From UBA3478 sp965662045 (lineage in GTDB: Bacteria > Bacteroidota > Bacteroidia > Flavobacteriales > Flavobacteriaceae), in assembly GCA_965662045.1 (NCBI GenBank), contig CBFIGE010000010.1:1-64000 (forward strand): a stretch of DNA of 64,000 nucleotides, read 5' to 3'. Below, piece by piece: positions 33,961 to 43,089 of the stretch. The notes under the pieces are model-generated. The model had not been told where the DNA came from. It saw only the letters and a list, made by a program, of their open reading frames with translations, and made no database searches. The translations under genes and the position numbers were made by a program. Positions within the stretch are counted from its first letter, which is position 1; each line of letters starts with the position of its first letter.

Positions 33961-34614
33961 ATGTTTCACAGAGAAGGAAAAAGCATTATCATAATCTCAA
34001 CTATTATTTTCTTATGCATGTTCTTTTATTCTCAATATAATATTGAGAATGAGTTGATACAAAGAGGAATTCAAATTGTCATTGCTGTTTTTTTGTTTCT
34101 CATTTTACAGTTCTTTAGGAATCCTAAAAGAAATACCCCACTTTCTTTAGATAGCATTATAAGTCCCTGTGATGGCAAAGTGGTTGTAGTTGAAGAAGTC
34201 TTTGAAAATGAATTCTTTGAAGAGCAAATGACTCAGGTTTCCATCTTTATGTCACCTATTAATGTGCATGTCACAAGATATCCCGTAAGTGGATCTGTTT
34301 TGTATTCAAAATACCATCCTGGAAAATACTTGGTCGCATGGCACCCCAAATCTAGCACCTTAAATGAGCGCACTACTGTAGCCATTAAAACCCCTAAGTT
34401 TGGAAGAATTGGCTATAGACAAATCGCAGGCGCCTTGGCTAGAAGAATTGTCAATTATGCGATAAAAGGCGATAAGGTCGTACAAGGAAGTGATGCCGGA
34501 TTCATCAAATTCGGATCACGTATAGATTTACTCTTACCTACCTCTGCCGTAATTAATGTGAAAATAGGTCAACGGGTTGTAGGAGGTGAAACCGTAATTG
34601 CCACAAGTTTATAA
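33961..34614 (+). CDS. psd: Phosphatidylserine decarboxylase, short (PSD-A) type
   Basis: Psd makes phosphatidylethanolamine. The 217-residue proenzyme has two N-terminal membrane segments (about 9-22 and 37-55), SPCDGKVVVVEEV, MSPINVHVTRYPVSG, and the self-cleavage site FGSR (within GFIKFGSRIDLLLPT), where the Ser would become the pyruvoyl group. It follows cdsA; no pssA is present in the window. The acyl-CoA-binding gene begins 1 nt after its stop. Confidence 0.93.
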   Translation: MFHREGKSIIIISTIIFLCMFFYSQYNIENELIQRGIQIVIAVFLFLILQFFRNPKRNTPLSLDSIISPCDGKVVVVEEVFENEFFEEQMTQVSIFMSPINVHVTRYPVSGSVLYSKYHPGKYLVAWHPKSSTLNERTTVAIKTPKFGRIGYRQIAGALARRIVNYAIKGDKVVQGSDAGFIKFGSRIDLLLPTSAVINVKIGQRVVGGETVIATSL

Positions 34615-34615
34615 A

Positions 34616-34894
34616 ATGTACATTACAGATGTTGATTTAAATAGAGACTTTAGTAATGCTGTTCACTTTATAAATAGTTATAATGAGCCTATTCAATCGG
34701 ATATATTACTGCGGTTATACGCATATTATCGCTTGGCCCATCAAAACACTAGTCATTCCAAAAAAAGTGAAGAGCCTATTATAAAAGCCTTCAAATCCAA
34801 TGCAATTCTTCAAGTTTTACATATGAATTCTGCCGAAGCCAAAAAAAATTACGTAGAACTCGTTAGAGAAGAATTTGACTTCAATATGTCTTGA
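34616..34894 (+). CDS. Acyl-CoA-binding protein (ACBP), divergent
   Basis: A 92-residue protein of the ACBP four-helix type: DLNRDFSNAVHFI, DILLRLYAYYRLAHQN, and SAEAKKNYVELVREEF match the family helices, though the usual KQATxGD segment is replaced by RLAHQNTSHSKKSEEP. It should carry acyl-CoA in the cytoplasm. The ATG at 34616 was chosen over an upstream in-frame ATG at 34598 because it lies 1 nt after psd. The last 46 nt overlap the convergent desaturase gene. Confidence 0.75.
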   Translation: MYITDVDLNRDFSNAVHFINSYNEPIQSDILLRLYAYYRLAHQNTSHSKKSEEPIIKAFKSNAILQVLHMNSAEAKKNYVELVREEFDFNMS

Positions 34895-36114
34895 AAGTTG
34901 TAGAAGGTAAGACTCCAACTCATAAGTATATAGATTAACCAAACTATAGCAACTGGATTCATAAATACCGGCCAGATTAAACCATCTATAAAGAAAAGTG
35001 AAATACCCAATATTAATCGCATACTTTCAAAGATTAAAGCCAATGGATTTTTATCCATCAAACTAGAGTAGCTGCCTATCCCAAGAAATAATAAAATCCC
35101 AATAATAAATTGTGAACTTGAGTTAAAAGAGGTCCACTTTGCTAAGAGCATAAATAAAAGAACAGTGTTAACAGCAAATTGACCAATTACGAGATATTTA
35201 ACTTGATTCGAAACTTCAGTCTTGTATTTTCTATACTTGTAAACATCTGAAATGATTTCCCTGGGATATTTAATAATTACATCAGCAGGACGCCAGCCCG
35301 TAGGCATAAACCATATTCTAAACTTATCCCAAATCGATTTAGTGCGCCAAGCATCAATTAATAAGCCCCAAAAATGCTGGAAATTGATTAGAATAGGGTT
35401 CCATGTTTTGGCTGGTTTTAGCACTCCATATCGAGGTGGAACTTCATCTAATTCTTCTTGGAATGTACCGAACATGCGATCCCAAACACAAAAAATTTGA
35501 CCTAAGTTTTTGTCGATGTATTCTTCGTTAATGGCATGATGCACTCGGTGTTGAGAAGGTGTAACAAAAATGTATTCCAACCATCCTAGTTTACCGATGT
35601 GTTGTGTGTGATACCAAAACTGCCCAAACAAATGTAATGGACCTAATACGCTGATTACGCTTTGAGGTACGCCTAACAAGGCTGCAGGAATTAAGAGTAC
35701 TGCTCCATATCCAATGACGTTAGATATCGATTGCCTGAGCGCACAAGCCAAATTGAATTCTTCCGAAGAATGATGGATTACGTGTTGATTCCAAAATATA
35801 TTAACATGGTGGGAAAGTCTGTGGTTCCAATATCCCGCAAAATCAATTATGACGAATGCCACAACCCATAGTAAAGGCCCGGATTCCAATTCTACAAGCA
35901 TGATTTGTTCTTTGACAAAAGGATAACTGACTAGAACAAATGCCAATCCCAAGGAATCTTTAATGACATTGGTCATACCAGATGACAAACTACTTAAGGT
36001 ATCAAACAAATTGTAATTTATCTTTTTGACCCTGTAGCCGTAGATTAGTTCTATAGCGACTAAAACAAAGAATGCTGGTATTGCAATTAGAAGTGCCTGG
36101 GCATAATATTCCAT
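34849..36114 (-). CDS. Sterol desaturase / fatty-acid hydroxylase family protein
   Basis: This 421-residue membrane protein has the di-iron histidine clusters of the superfamily: HRLSHH (within NHRLSHHVNIFWNQH), HVIHHSSEEF and HRVHHAINEEYIDKNLGQIF, in the first 250 residues. The C-terminal 150 residues add three or four further membrane segments not required by the family. Its substrate is unknown; a hydroxylated fatty acid or lipid is likely. It lies 9 nt downstream of valS. The stop lies inside the end of the ACBP gene. Confidence 0.85.
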   Translation of the reverse strand: MEYYAQALLIAIPAFFVLVAIELIYGYRVKKINYNLFDTLSSLSSGMTNVIKDSLGLAFVLVSYPFVKEQIMLVELESGPLLWVVAFVIIDFAGYWNHRLSHHVNIFWNQHVIHHSSEEFNLACALRQSISNVIGYGAVLLIPAALLGVPQSVISVLGPLHLFGQFWYHTQHIGKLGWLEYIFVTPSQHRVHHAINEEYIDKNLGQIFCVWDRMFGTFQEELDEVPPRYGVLKPAKTWNPILINFQHFWGLLIDAWRTKSIWDKFRIWFMPTGWRPADVIIKYPREIISDVYKYRKYKTEVSNQVKYLVIGQFAVNTVLLFMLLAKWTSFNSSSQFIIGILLFLGIGSYSSLMDKNPLALIFESMRLILGISLFFIDGLIWPVFMNPVAIVWLIYILMSWSLTFYNFQDILKSNSSLTSST

Positions 36115-36123
36115 ATCATAAAA

Positions 36124-38778
36124 TTAAGCAATATTTTCTCCTAGGCTTTTGAGACTGCTTTTTAAAGAATCTATTTTGAGTTTTGCATCCTCCTCTTTTT
36201 TCTTTTCTATCAGCACCACTTTCTCCGGAGCGTTATTTACGAAGCGTTCATTGGATAATTTTTTTTGAACCGAAATCAAAAAACCTTCAGTGTAGGCGAG
36301 TTCTTCTTTGAGTTTAGTGATTTCATCTTCTACATTAATTGCTCCGAGAATAGGGATAGAAAATTCATTACTTTTTACTCTAAAACTTATCGCTCCCTCA
36401 GGAGTTTCATCCACATTCGATATCGCACTTATATTACCTAATTTTTTAATAATGGATTCTAATTGAACGTGTTTTTCATTTTCGAGATAATAGAGCTCTA
36501 AAGCTTCTTTTTGCGGTATTTGTTTTTCTTTTCGGATAGTCCGAATTCCACTAATAACCTCTGCAGTGTAATCAAACTCATGTAAAATGTCTGTTTCAAC
36601 CTCCTTGGATTCTGGCCATTTCGCCACACAGATAGACTCATGGCTTTCTCTTTTTTTCAAATGCTGCCAGAGCTCTTCACTTAAAAAAGGCATAAATGGA
36701 TGTAATAGCACCAATAAGTCTTCGAGTATGGCTAAAACCTCATTATAGGTCTTTTGATCTATAGGTTTTTGATATTCAGGTTTAATAATTTCGAGAAGCC
36801 AGCTGCAAAAGTCGTCCCAAATGAGCTTGTATATACGCATTAGGGCTTCTGAAATTTTGTAACGCTCAAAAAGTTGTTCAATTTCTTTTAGCTCTGCATT
36901 GAATTTTTGTTGAAACCAAAAAACACCTTTCGCACTATGCACAGGTTGCTCAATCGTATTAGACAACTCGAAACCTTGAATTAATCTAAAGGCGTTCCAA
37001 ATTTTATTGGCGAAGTTTTTTCCTTGTTGACATAGGGCTTCATCAAAAAGAAGGTCGTTACCTGCTGCAGAGCTCAATAGTAGACCTACTCTTACACCAT
37101 CTGCACCATGATTTGAAATCAATTCAAGTGCATCCGGAGAATTCCCCAAAGATTTGGACATTTTTCTTCTTTGTTTGTCCCTTACCAAACCGGTCAAATA
37201 CACTTTAGAAAAAGGATGCTTGCCTCTGTACTCATAGCCAGCAATAATCATTCGAGCTACCCAGAAAAATAAAATATCTGGACCTGTTACTAAGTCTTGA
37301 GTTGGATAATAGTACTTTATTTGTTCATTCTCAGGCTCTAGTATTCCATTAAAAACTGAGATGGGCCATAGCCAAGAAGAGAACCAAGTATCGAGAACAT
37401 CTGAATCTTGCCTCAAATCTTGGGTGGTTAGTTGTCGATTTTCTCCTCTGTCTTTAAGCTTTTCTTGTGCCAAGGCCAAAGCTTTTTCAGGAGTTTCAGC
37501 CACTACAAAATCTTCTTTGTCATCTGAAAAGTAGTAGGCTGGAATTTGTTGACCCCACCACAACTGTCTTGAGATGTTCCAATCTCTTATATTTTCCATC
37601 CAGTGTCGATAGGTGTTTTCAAATTTCTCAGGAACGAGTTGAACCTCTTTGGTTTCTAAAACAGATTTAAGAGCGGGTTTTACCAATTCTTGCATGCTCA
37701 AAAACCACTGATCCGATAGACGAGGTTCTATAACCGCCTTGGTGCGTTCTGAAGTACCAAGATTGTTGATGTATTTCTCTCTCTTTACAAGTACTCCTAT
37801 CTTATCTAAAGTTTTTACAACATTTTTACGGGCTTCAAAACGGTCTTGACCCTCAAATTGCATTCCATAACTATTCAAGGATGCATCCTCATTAAAAATA
37901 TCGATGACCTCTAACTTGTGTTTTTCCCCTAGGGTTTTGTCATTCACGTCGTGTGCTGGGGTAACCTTTAGGCAACCTGTACCAAATTCCATATCAACGT
38001 ACTCGTCGAGAATAATTGGAATTTCTCGATTGCAAATAGGAACTATTGCTTTTCTGTTGTGCAAATGAAAAAAGCGCTCATCATTTGGATTGATGCAAAT
38101 GGCAGTATCTCCAAATATGGTTTCAGGACGGGTTGTAGCAATGATAAGTTGTTCGTCACTATCGACAAGTTTATAGGCTATTTGAAAAAGCTCTCCCTGA
38201 CGCTCCTCATAGATAACTTCCTCATCTGATAGTGTCGTTTTGGCAACAGGATCCCAATTTACCATTCTATAACCCCTGTAAACATGTCCTTTCTGGTAAA
38301 AATCTACAAAAACCTTAATTACCGAGGCGTACATATCGTCATCGAGAGTAAATTTAGTTCTGGACCAATCGCATGAACAGCCAAGTTTTCGCAACTGCTT
38401 CAAAATGGTGCCTCCATATTCATCGGTCCAATCCCAGGCGTGCTTCAAAAATTCCTCTCGACTGAGATCACTTTTAGCTATACCCTGTTCTTTTAGTCGT
38501 GCCACAACTTTTGCCTCTGTTGCAATCGAAGCGTGATCAGTCCCAGGCACCCAACAGGCGTTTTTTCCAGAGAGTCTAGCTTTTCGTATGAGAACGTCTT
38601 GAATTGTATTGTTCAACATGTGTCCCATATGTAAAACTCCTGTAACGTTTGGAGGAGGTATTACAATTGTGTAAGGTTCTCTATCATCTGGAGTAGATTC
38701 GAAGAGATGGTTTTCCATCCAAAAGTCGTACCACTTGGCCTCTACCTCAGCGGGATTGTATTTTGTAGATAATTCCAT
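36124..38778 (-). CDS. valS: Valyl-tRNA synthetase
   Basis: ValRS charges tRNA-Val and edits threonine. The 884-residue class I synthetase has the HIGH motif as HMGH (PPNVTGVLHMGHMLNN), the editing domain with TTRPETIFGDTAI, the KMSKS motif (RRKMSKSLGNSPDAL), and a C-terminal coiled-coil tRNA arm (about 820-884). The length is normal. No leader peptide or T-box is evident in the 124 nt upstream. Confidence 0.98.
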   Translation of the reverse strand: MELSTKYNPAEVEAKWYDFWMENHLFESTPDDREPYTIVIPPPNVTGVLHMGHMLNNTIQDVLIRKARLSGKNACWVPGTDHASIATEAKVVARLKEQGIAKSDLSREEFLKHAWDWTDEYGGTILKQLRKLGCSCDWSRTKFTLDDDMYASVIKVFVDFYQKGHVYRGYRMVNWDPVAKTTLSDEEVIYEERQGELFQIAYKLVDSDEQLIIATTRPETIFGDTAICINPNDERFFHLHNRKAIVPICNREIPIILDEYVDMEFGTGCLKVTPAHDVNDKTLGEKHKLEVIDIFNEDASLNSYGMQFEGQDRFEARKNVVKTLDKIGVLVKREKYINNLGTSERTKAVIEPRLSDQWFLSMQELVKPALKSVLETKEVQLVPEKFENTYRHWMENIRDWNISRQLWWGQQIPAYYFSDDKEDFVVAETPEKALALAQEKLKDRGENRQLTTQDLRQDSDVLDTWFSSWLWPISVFNGILEPENEQIKYYYPTQDLVTGPDILFFWVARMIIAGYEYRGKHPFSKVYLTGLVRDKQRRKMSKSLGNSPDALELISNHGADGVRVGLLLSSAAGNDLLFDEALCQQGKNFANKIWNAFRLIQGFELSNTIEQPVHSAKGVFWFQQKFNAELKEIEQLFERYKISEALMRIYKLIWDDFCSWLLEIIKPEYQKPIDQKTYNEVLAILEDLLVLLHPFMPFLSEELWQHLKKRESHESICVAKWPESKEVETDILHEFDYTAEVISGIRTIRKEKQIPQKEALELYYLENEKHVQLESIIKKLGNISAISNVDETPEGAISFRVKSNEFSIPILGAINVEDEITKLKEELAYTEGFLISVQKKLSNERFVNNAPEKVVLIEKKKEEDAKLKIDSLKSSLKSLGENIA

Positions 38779-38848
38779 ATTGGTTTCTATCTGAGTATTT
38801 TCAATTAATATTCAAAAATAGTCAACGTTGCACGTTTTATAAAAGTAT

Positions 38849-38879
38849 TTTGACCTCAGATCAAATTCTTGTAAATTCA
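38849..38879 (+). promoter_or_regulatory. Possible promoter of the DUF1573-aminotransferase-murB run
   Basis: TTTG (38849-38852), exactly 19 nt, then TAAATTCA (38872-38879) fits the Bacteroidota promoter with two mismatches in the last bases of the -7 box. It lies 23 nt before the ATG at 38903, in the only non-coding gap between the divergent valS and this gene. Confidence 0.45.
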
Positions 38880-38902
38880 CTCGTTCATAAAATTACTTTT
38901 AA

Positions 38903-39280
38903 ATGAGAAAAGCATTTCTATTACTCGGATTTTTATTTACAACTTTTTTAGTAAGTGCTCAAGAAAAAGCAGAGATTCAATTTAAAGAAGAAACCATCAA
39001 TTATGGAAAAATTAGTCGCGGAAGTGACGGCCTGAGAGTTTTCGAATTTACCAATACAGGAGATGCGCCCCTTGTAATCACTAATGTTCGTTCAAGTTGT
39101 GGATGCACTATTCCTAAAAAACCTGAAGAACCTATTTTGCCTGGTCAACAGGGAAAAATTGAAGTTCAATACGACACTAATCGTGCAGCTGGCCCATTTA
39201 GGAAAGCGATTACAGTAAGCTCTAATGCTAGTAATCCGACAAAAATATTGAAAATCAAAGGTGAACTCATCGAAAAATAG
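38903..39280 (+). CDS. Secreted DUF1573 protein
   Basis: A 125-residue exported protein: signal peptide FLLLGFLFTTFLVSAQ, then an immunoglobulin-like DUF1573 domain with IQFKEETINYGKISRGSDG, VRSSCGCTIPKKPEEPILPG and YDTNRAAGPFRKAITV. The two close cysteines (CGC) are typical of the family. Proteins of this type are abundant in Bacteroidota, and their role is not known. It precedes the aminotransferase by 3 nt. Confidence 0.9.
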   Translation: MRKAFLLLGFLFTTFLVSAQEKAEIQFKEETINYGKISRGSDGLRVFEFTNTGDAPLVITNVRSSCGCTIPKKPEEPILPGQQGKIEVQYDTNRAAGPFRKAITVSSNASNPTKILKIKGELIEK

Positions 39281-39283
39281 TTT

Positions 39284-40489
39284 ATGACTAAACCTTTTTT
39301 ATCTAATCGGGCCAAACATATGCCCGCATCCCCTATTCGTAAACTAGTTCCCTATGCGGATTATGCGAAATCAAAGGGTATTGAAGTAATACATCTCAAT
39401 ATTGGTCAACCGGATATTGAAACCCCTCAGCAAGTACTCGATGAGATTCAGCACTACGCAGATAAGGTTTTAGCTTATGGCCCATCTCAAGGTCTACTCG
39501 AATTACGAACAAAACTCAGTTCTTATTACGCACAATTCGGAATTGAGGTAACTACCGAAGACATTGCAATCACCACAGGAGGATCTGAAGCGCTATCAAT
39601 TCTAATGGGTAGTTTATGTGATTCTGGGGATAACGTCGTTATACCTGAACCCTTTTATGCCAATTACAATGGTTTCGCCTCTTCCTATGCGATTGAAGTT
39701 CGGTCGGTTGCTTCTACTATTGAAAACAATTTCGCGCTTCCGGATGTAGCATTGATAGAATCACAAATCAATGAGAAAACTAAGGCTATATTAATTTGTA
39801 ATCCAGGAAACCCAACGGGTTATCTCTATACAGACCAAGAATTAAATGCATTAAAAGCACTCGCTTTAAAGCATAATTTATTTTTAATAGCTGACGAAGT
39901 GTATCGAGAATTTGTTTACGAAAATCAAGAGCACACTTCAGTTCTCAATCTAGAAGGATGTGAAGAGCACGTTATTGTGGTAGATTCATTTTCCAAACGT
40001 TATAGTATGTGTGGAGCGCGTGTTGGTTGCATAGTATCAAAGAATAAAGAACTCAACGAAGCCGTATTAAAATTTGCTCAAGCGAGACTTTGTCCTCCTA
40101 CTTTGGCTCAACTGGCATGTATAGCTGCATTGGATACCGCTCCTTCCTATTTTGAAGCTGTAAATGCAGAGTACGACAAAAGAAGACAACTCCTTATTAG
40201 ATTAGTTTCAAATATTCCAAAACTAAAAGTTGCTTTTCCAAAAGGAGCATTTTACTGTATGATAGAAATTGAAGATATAGACAGTGCAGATGATTTTGCA
40301 CAATGGCTATTAGAATCCTTCAGCCTAAATGGTCAAACTGTAATGCTCGCTCCGGCCTCTGGATTTTACAGTCATCCCGAATTAGGTAAACGTCAACTTA
40401 GAATTGCATACGTTTTAGAATCATCACGTTTAGAGCAAGCTGTCAATATCCTTCACAAAGGTTTAGAACAATACCGTAACCAAATTTAG
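39284..40489 (+). CDS. PLP-dependent class I/II aminotransferase
   Basis: A 401-residue fold-type I aminotransferase. Motifs are NIGQPDIETPQ, TTGGSEALSILM, CNPGNPTGYLY, IADEVYREFVY, and the PLP lysine in VDSFSKRYSMCGARVG. The likely substrate is aspartate, aromatic or branched amino acids; the sequence does not decide. It lies between the DUF1573 gene and murB (2 nt), so it is probably co-transcribed with murB. Confidence 0.93.
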   Translation: MTKPFLSNRAKHMPASPIRKLVPYADYAKSKGIEVIHLNIGQPDIETPQQVLDEIQHYADKVLAYGPSQGLLELRTKLSSYYAQFGIEVTTEDIAITTGGSEALSILMGSLCDSGDNVVIPEPFYANYNGFASSYAIEVRSVASTIENNFALPDVALIESQINEKTKAILICNPGNPTGYLYTDQELNALKALALKHNLFLIADEVYREFVYENQEHTSVLNLEGCEEHVIVVDSFSKRYSMCGARVGCIVSKNKELNEAVLKFAQARLCPPTLAQLACIAALDTAPSYFEAVNAEYDKRRQLLIRLVSNIPKLKVAFPKGAFYCMIEIEDIDSADDFAQWLLESFSLNGQTVMLAPASGFYSHPELGKRQLRIAYVLESSRLEQAVNILHKGLEQYRNQI

Positions 40490-40491
40490 AT

Positions 40492-41535
40492 TTGAAAATA
40501 AATCAATTCATATCGCTTAAGAATTACAATAGCTTTCAATTAAATGCCCAAAGCCAGCATTTCGTAGAACTCCATGAACGAAGTGATTTTAAAAAGCTTT
40601 TAGACGAGTATGGAGATCAATCTATTTTTCCTCTTGGTGGAGGCAGTAATATCTTATTAGTCGAAAAAGAAATTAGTGTTTTAATCGCCCATATTAATAC
40701 AAAAGGAATACAAATCGTCAATGAATCAGATCGACATGTGCAGGTAAAGATTGAGGCAGGTGAAATATGGGATGAAGTTGTGCAGTGGACTGTCGAAAGA
40801 GGGTATGGAGGAATTGAAAACCTCACCCTTATTCCTGGCAAGACTGGTGCTGCACCTATCCAAAATATTGGTGCTTACGGTGTTGAATTAAAAGACAGTC
40901 TTATAGCTTGCGAATTTATTGATAAAAGCACCGGTGAGTTAAGAGAGGTTGACAAGGCCTATTGTCAATTTGGATATCGTGATTCAATTTTTAAAAATGA
41001 ATTAAGAAATAAAGTAATTATTACAGCAATTACGCTAAACTTGAGTAAAGACGGTTTTCACCAATACAACACCTCATATGGGGCTATCTCAAATCATCTT
41101 CTTGAAAATTTTAGCAACGAAATAAACCTTAATACCATTCGTGAAGCGGTGAGACAAATACGAACATCAAAGCTTCCAGATCCCAAAATTATTGGTAATA
41201 GTGGAAGTTTTTTCAAAAACCCTCTCGTAAGTCAACAGCAATTAAAGTACATTCAAGAACAGTTTCCAGACATAGTGCATTTTCCTGTAGATAAAGACAA
41301 GGTTAAACTAGCCGCAGGCTGGATGATTGACAAACTCGAAGGCAAAAAATGGACAGTCGGTGGAGCTGGAGTTCATCACAAACAGGCATTGGTTTTAATC
41401 AATAAAAAAAATGCCACAGGAATGGATGTATTAGAACTTTCCAAGCGTATTCAATCCAATGTTTTTGAACACTTTGGTGTGTATCTAGAAACTGAGGTCA
41501 ATATAATTGATCATAAATACACCTGTCAACTTTGA
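40492..41535 (+). CDS. murB: UDP-N-acetylenolpyruvoylglucosamine reductase
   Basis: MurB reduces the enolpyruvyl group to give UDP-MurNAc in peptidoglycan synthesis. The 347-residue FAD protein is of the E. coli-like type, with LGGGSNILLVE, LIPGKTGAAPIQNIGAYGVE, YRDSIFKNE and IGNSGSFFKNPLV (catalytic Ser). The start codon is TTG (40492), 2 nt after the aminotransferase stop, giving MKINQFISLKNYNSFQ. Its stop overlaps the next start by 4 nt (TTGA). Confidence 0.95.
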   Translation: MKINQFISLKNYNSFQLNAQSQHFVELHERSDFKKLLDEYGDQSIFPLGGGSNILLVEKEISVLIAHINTKGIQIVNESDRHVQVKIEAGEIWDEVVQWTVERGYGGIENLTLIPGKTGAAPIQNIGAYGVELKDSLIACEFIDKSTGELREVDKAYCQFGYRDSIFKNELRNKVIITAITLNLSKDGFHQYNTSYGAISNHLLENFSNEINLNTIREAVRQIRTSKLPDPKIIGNSGSFFKNPLVSQQQLKYIQEQFPDIVHFPVDKDKVKLAAGWMIDKLEGKKWTVGGAGVHHKQALVLINKKNATGMDVLELSKRIQSNVFEHFGVYLETEVNIIDHKYTCQL

Positions 41536-42080
41536 GCCGCTCCTATTCTATTGATGAACAAATTATACACCTTCTAAAAGATAGAGATGAAGACTCCTTG
41601 AGGTTAATCTACTATCATTATGCGAGTCATCTCAAAGGAATTGCATTTCAAATTGTTCAACAGGATTCCCTTGCTGATGACATCGTACAAGAAAGTATGG
41701 TAAAGATTTGGAATAAATCAGATTCATATGACCCGAAAAAAGCAAAGTTCTTTACTTGGATTTATCAAATTACCAGAAATACGGCTTTAGATAAACTGCG
41801 ACAAAGAGAAAATAATTTCTCACAAAAAATCCAAATGGAGAAATCAAACGTATCACTTTTAGAGGAATCTTTTTCTGGAGAGCATATAGATATTCAAAAA
41901 CACATCTCCCAATTAGATCAAAAGTATCAAGAGGTTATCGAGCTGTTGTACTTCAAAGGTTTTACCCAAAGTCAAGCAAGTGAACTATTGAACATTCCTC
42001 TGGGTACTGTTAAATCAAGATTGAAAATTGGTTTGAGAGAACTAAAGAAAATTTACGATTACAAAAGAAAATTAAACTAA
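41532..42080 (+). CDS. ECF RNA polymerase sigma factor (first)
   Basis: A 182-residue extracytoplasmic-function sigma factor. Region 2 is around residues 20-90 (DDIVQESMVKIWNKSDSYDP, FFTWIYQITRNTALDKLR) and region 4 around 118-170 (YFKGFTQSQASELLNIPLGT, VKSRLKIGLRELKK). It starts with TTG overlapping the murB stop (TTGA). The next gene, directly adjacent, encodes a matching anti-sigma factor, so this sigma factor is probably held inactive at the membrane. Target promoters are unknown. Confidence 0.93.
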   Translation: MSRSYSIDEQIIHLLKDRDEDSLRLIYYHYASHLKGIAFQIVQQDSLADDIVQESMVKIWNKSDSYDPKKAKFFTWIYQITRNTALDKLRQRENNFSQKIQMEKSNVSLLEESFSGEHIDIQKHISQLDQKYQEVIELLYFKGFTQSQASELLNIPLGTVKSRLKIGLRELKKIYDYKRKLN

Positions 42081-42878
42081 ATGAGTGCATTAGACCCCAA
42101 ACTTGATAATACTCAGCAAGATGAATTTCACAAAGCATTGTTTGATAGTAATCGCGATGAATTGAATTCTTCTAGGATAGACGAATTGGTTTCAACCCAC
42201 CCGAAATTACAAAAAAGTTATGACGACTATCAAGAGGCGCTTAAACTTCTTGTAAGCTCAAAAGCTATACCATGTGATTCAGGACTATTAGAGGATACAC
42301 TTAATACCATAAAAGCGCAACAAGCTTTCAATTTTGACAAATTTATGCAGTACGCAGCTGCTTCTGCAGCTTTGTTTTTGGGGGTCTTATGTTTTCAATT
42401 ATACCAGAATAATTTGGAATTAAAAGCAGAACAAGCTCTTGTTCAGTCTCAAATAGTGAATTTAGAAGAAGACGTCAATGTGCAACTTGAAGATTTAAGA
42501 AATGAATATATCGTACTGAACAGTCCGTATACAATTAAGAAAAACATCACAGGAAATTCAAGAGCAAAGCAGTTCAAAGCGATTGCCTATATCAATCCTA
42601 TTAAAAAATTGTCATACATCAACGTTCAAAATTTACCTCAACTTACTGCAGACAAATGCTATCAAATTTGGACGGAAGTAAATGGCGGATTGGTTAGTCT
42701 CGGAGTGTTAAAAAACCTTGAGGATCCTAAAAAAATGTTGAGAATGCCATATGCTGAAAATGCACTGAGTTTTATCACTATTGAAGATGAAGGTGGTAAT
42801 TTCACACCAAACCTAATCGATCAAGTAGCCAAAATTTCCTATCAAAATATAATTGCGTCTGATAAAGTATCTTTGTAA
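42081..42878 (+). CDS. Anti-sigma factor with RskA-type C-terminal domain
   Basis: A 265-residue single-pass membrane protein. Residues 1-85 are cytoplasmic and should bind the sigma factor. The membrane segment is near residues 88-106 (FMQYAAASAALFLGVLCFQL), a coiled coil follows, and the RskA-like domain is at about 170-262 (LPQLTADKCYQIWTEVNGGL, VSLGVL). It has no HxxxCxxC zinc motif, so redox control through zinc is unlikely. It begins one base after the sigma gene stop. Confidence 0.9.
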   Translation: MSALDPKLDNTQQDEFHKALFDSNRDELNSSRIDELVSTHPKLQKSYDDYQEALKLLVSSKAIPCDSGLLEDTLNTIKAQQAFNFDKFMQYAAASAALFLGVLCFQLYQNNLELKAEQALVQSQIVNLEEDVNVQLEDLRNEYIVLNSPYTIKKNITGNSRAKQFKAIAYINPIKKLSYINVQNLPQLTADKCYQIWTEVNGGLVSLGVLKNLEDPKKMLRMPYAENALSFITIEDEGGNFTPNLIDQVAKISYQNIIASDKVSL

Positions 42879-42885
42879 AAAAAGA

Positions 42886-43089
42886 ATGAAAATTATTCTA
42901 CTAACCATAGTGCTGCTATTACTTGGTTTTGCAGGCATTTCTATAAAACTCTGGGCAAAGAAAGATGGTGAGTTTGCAGGAACTTGTGCCTCCCAAAGTC
43001 CTTTTTTAAATACTGAAGGTGAAACCTGCAGTCTTTGTGGAAAAGCACCTTCGGAAAATTGTCAAAATCAGACAATAGACCAGGCTTGA
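42886..43089 (+). CDS. Small membrane-anchored cysteine-rich protein
   Basis: A 67-residue protein with an N-terminal membrane segment (IILLTIVLLLLGFAGISIKLWA) followed by an exposed tail containing four cysteines (GTCASQSP, ETCSLCGKAPSENC), spaced like a small metal or disulfide site. I recall similar proteins in other Bacteroidota beside a sigma gene and lipA. ATG 42886 was chosen over the upstream frame start at 42853, which overlaps the anti-sigma gene. Function unknown. Confidence 0.7.
   Translation: MKIILLTIVLLLLGFAGISIKLWAKKDGEFAGTCASQSPFLNTEGETCSLCGKAPSENCQNQTIDQA

Noticed and set aside
38779..38902. A leader peptide or T-box before valS
   Set aside because: The upstream 124 nt contain no Val-rich short frame and no T-box-like structure; the only ATG frame I read there stops within three codons.
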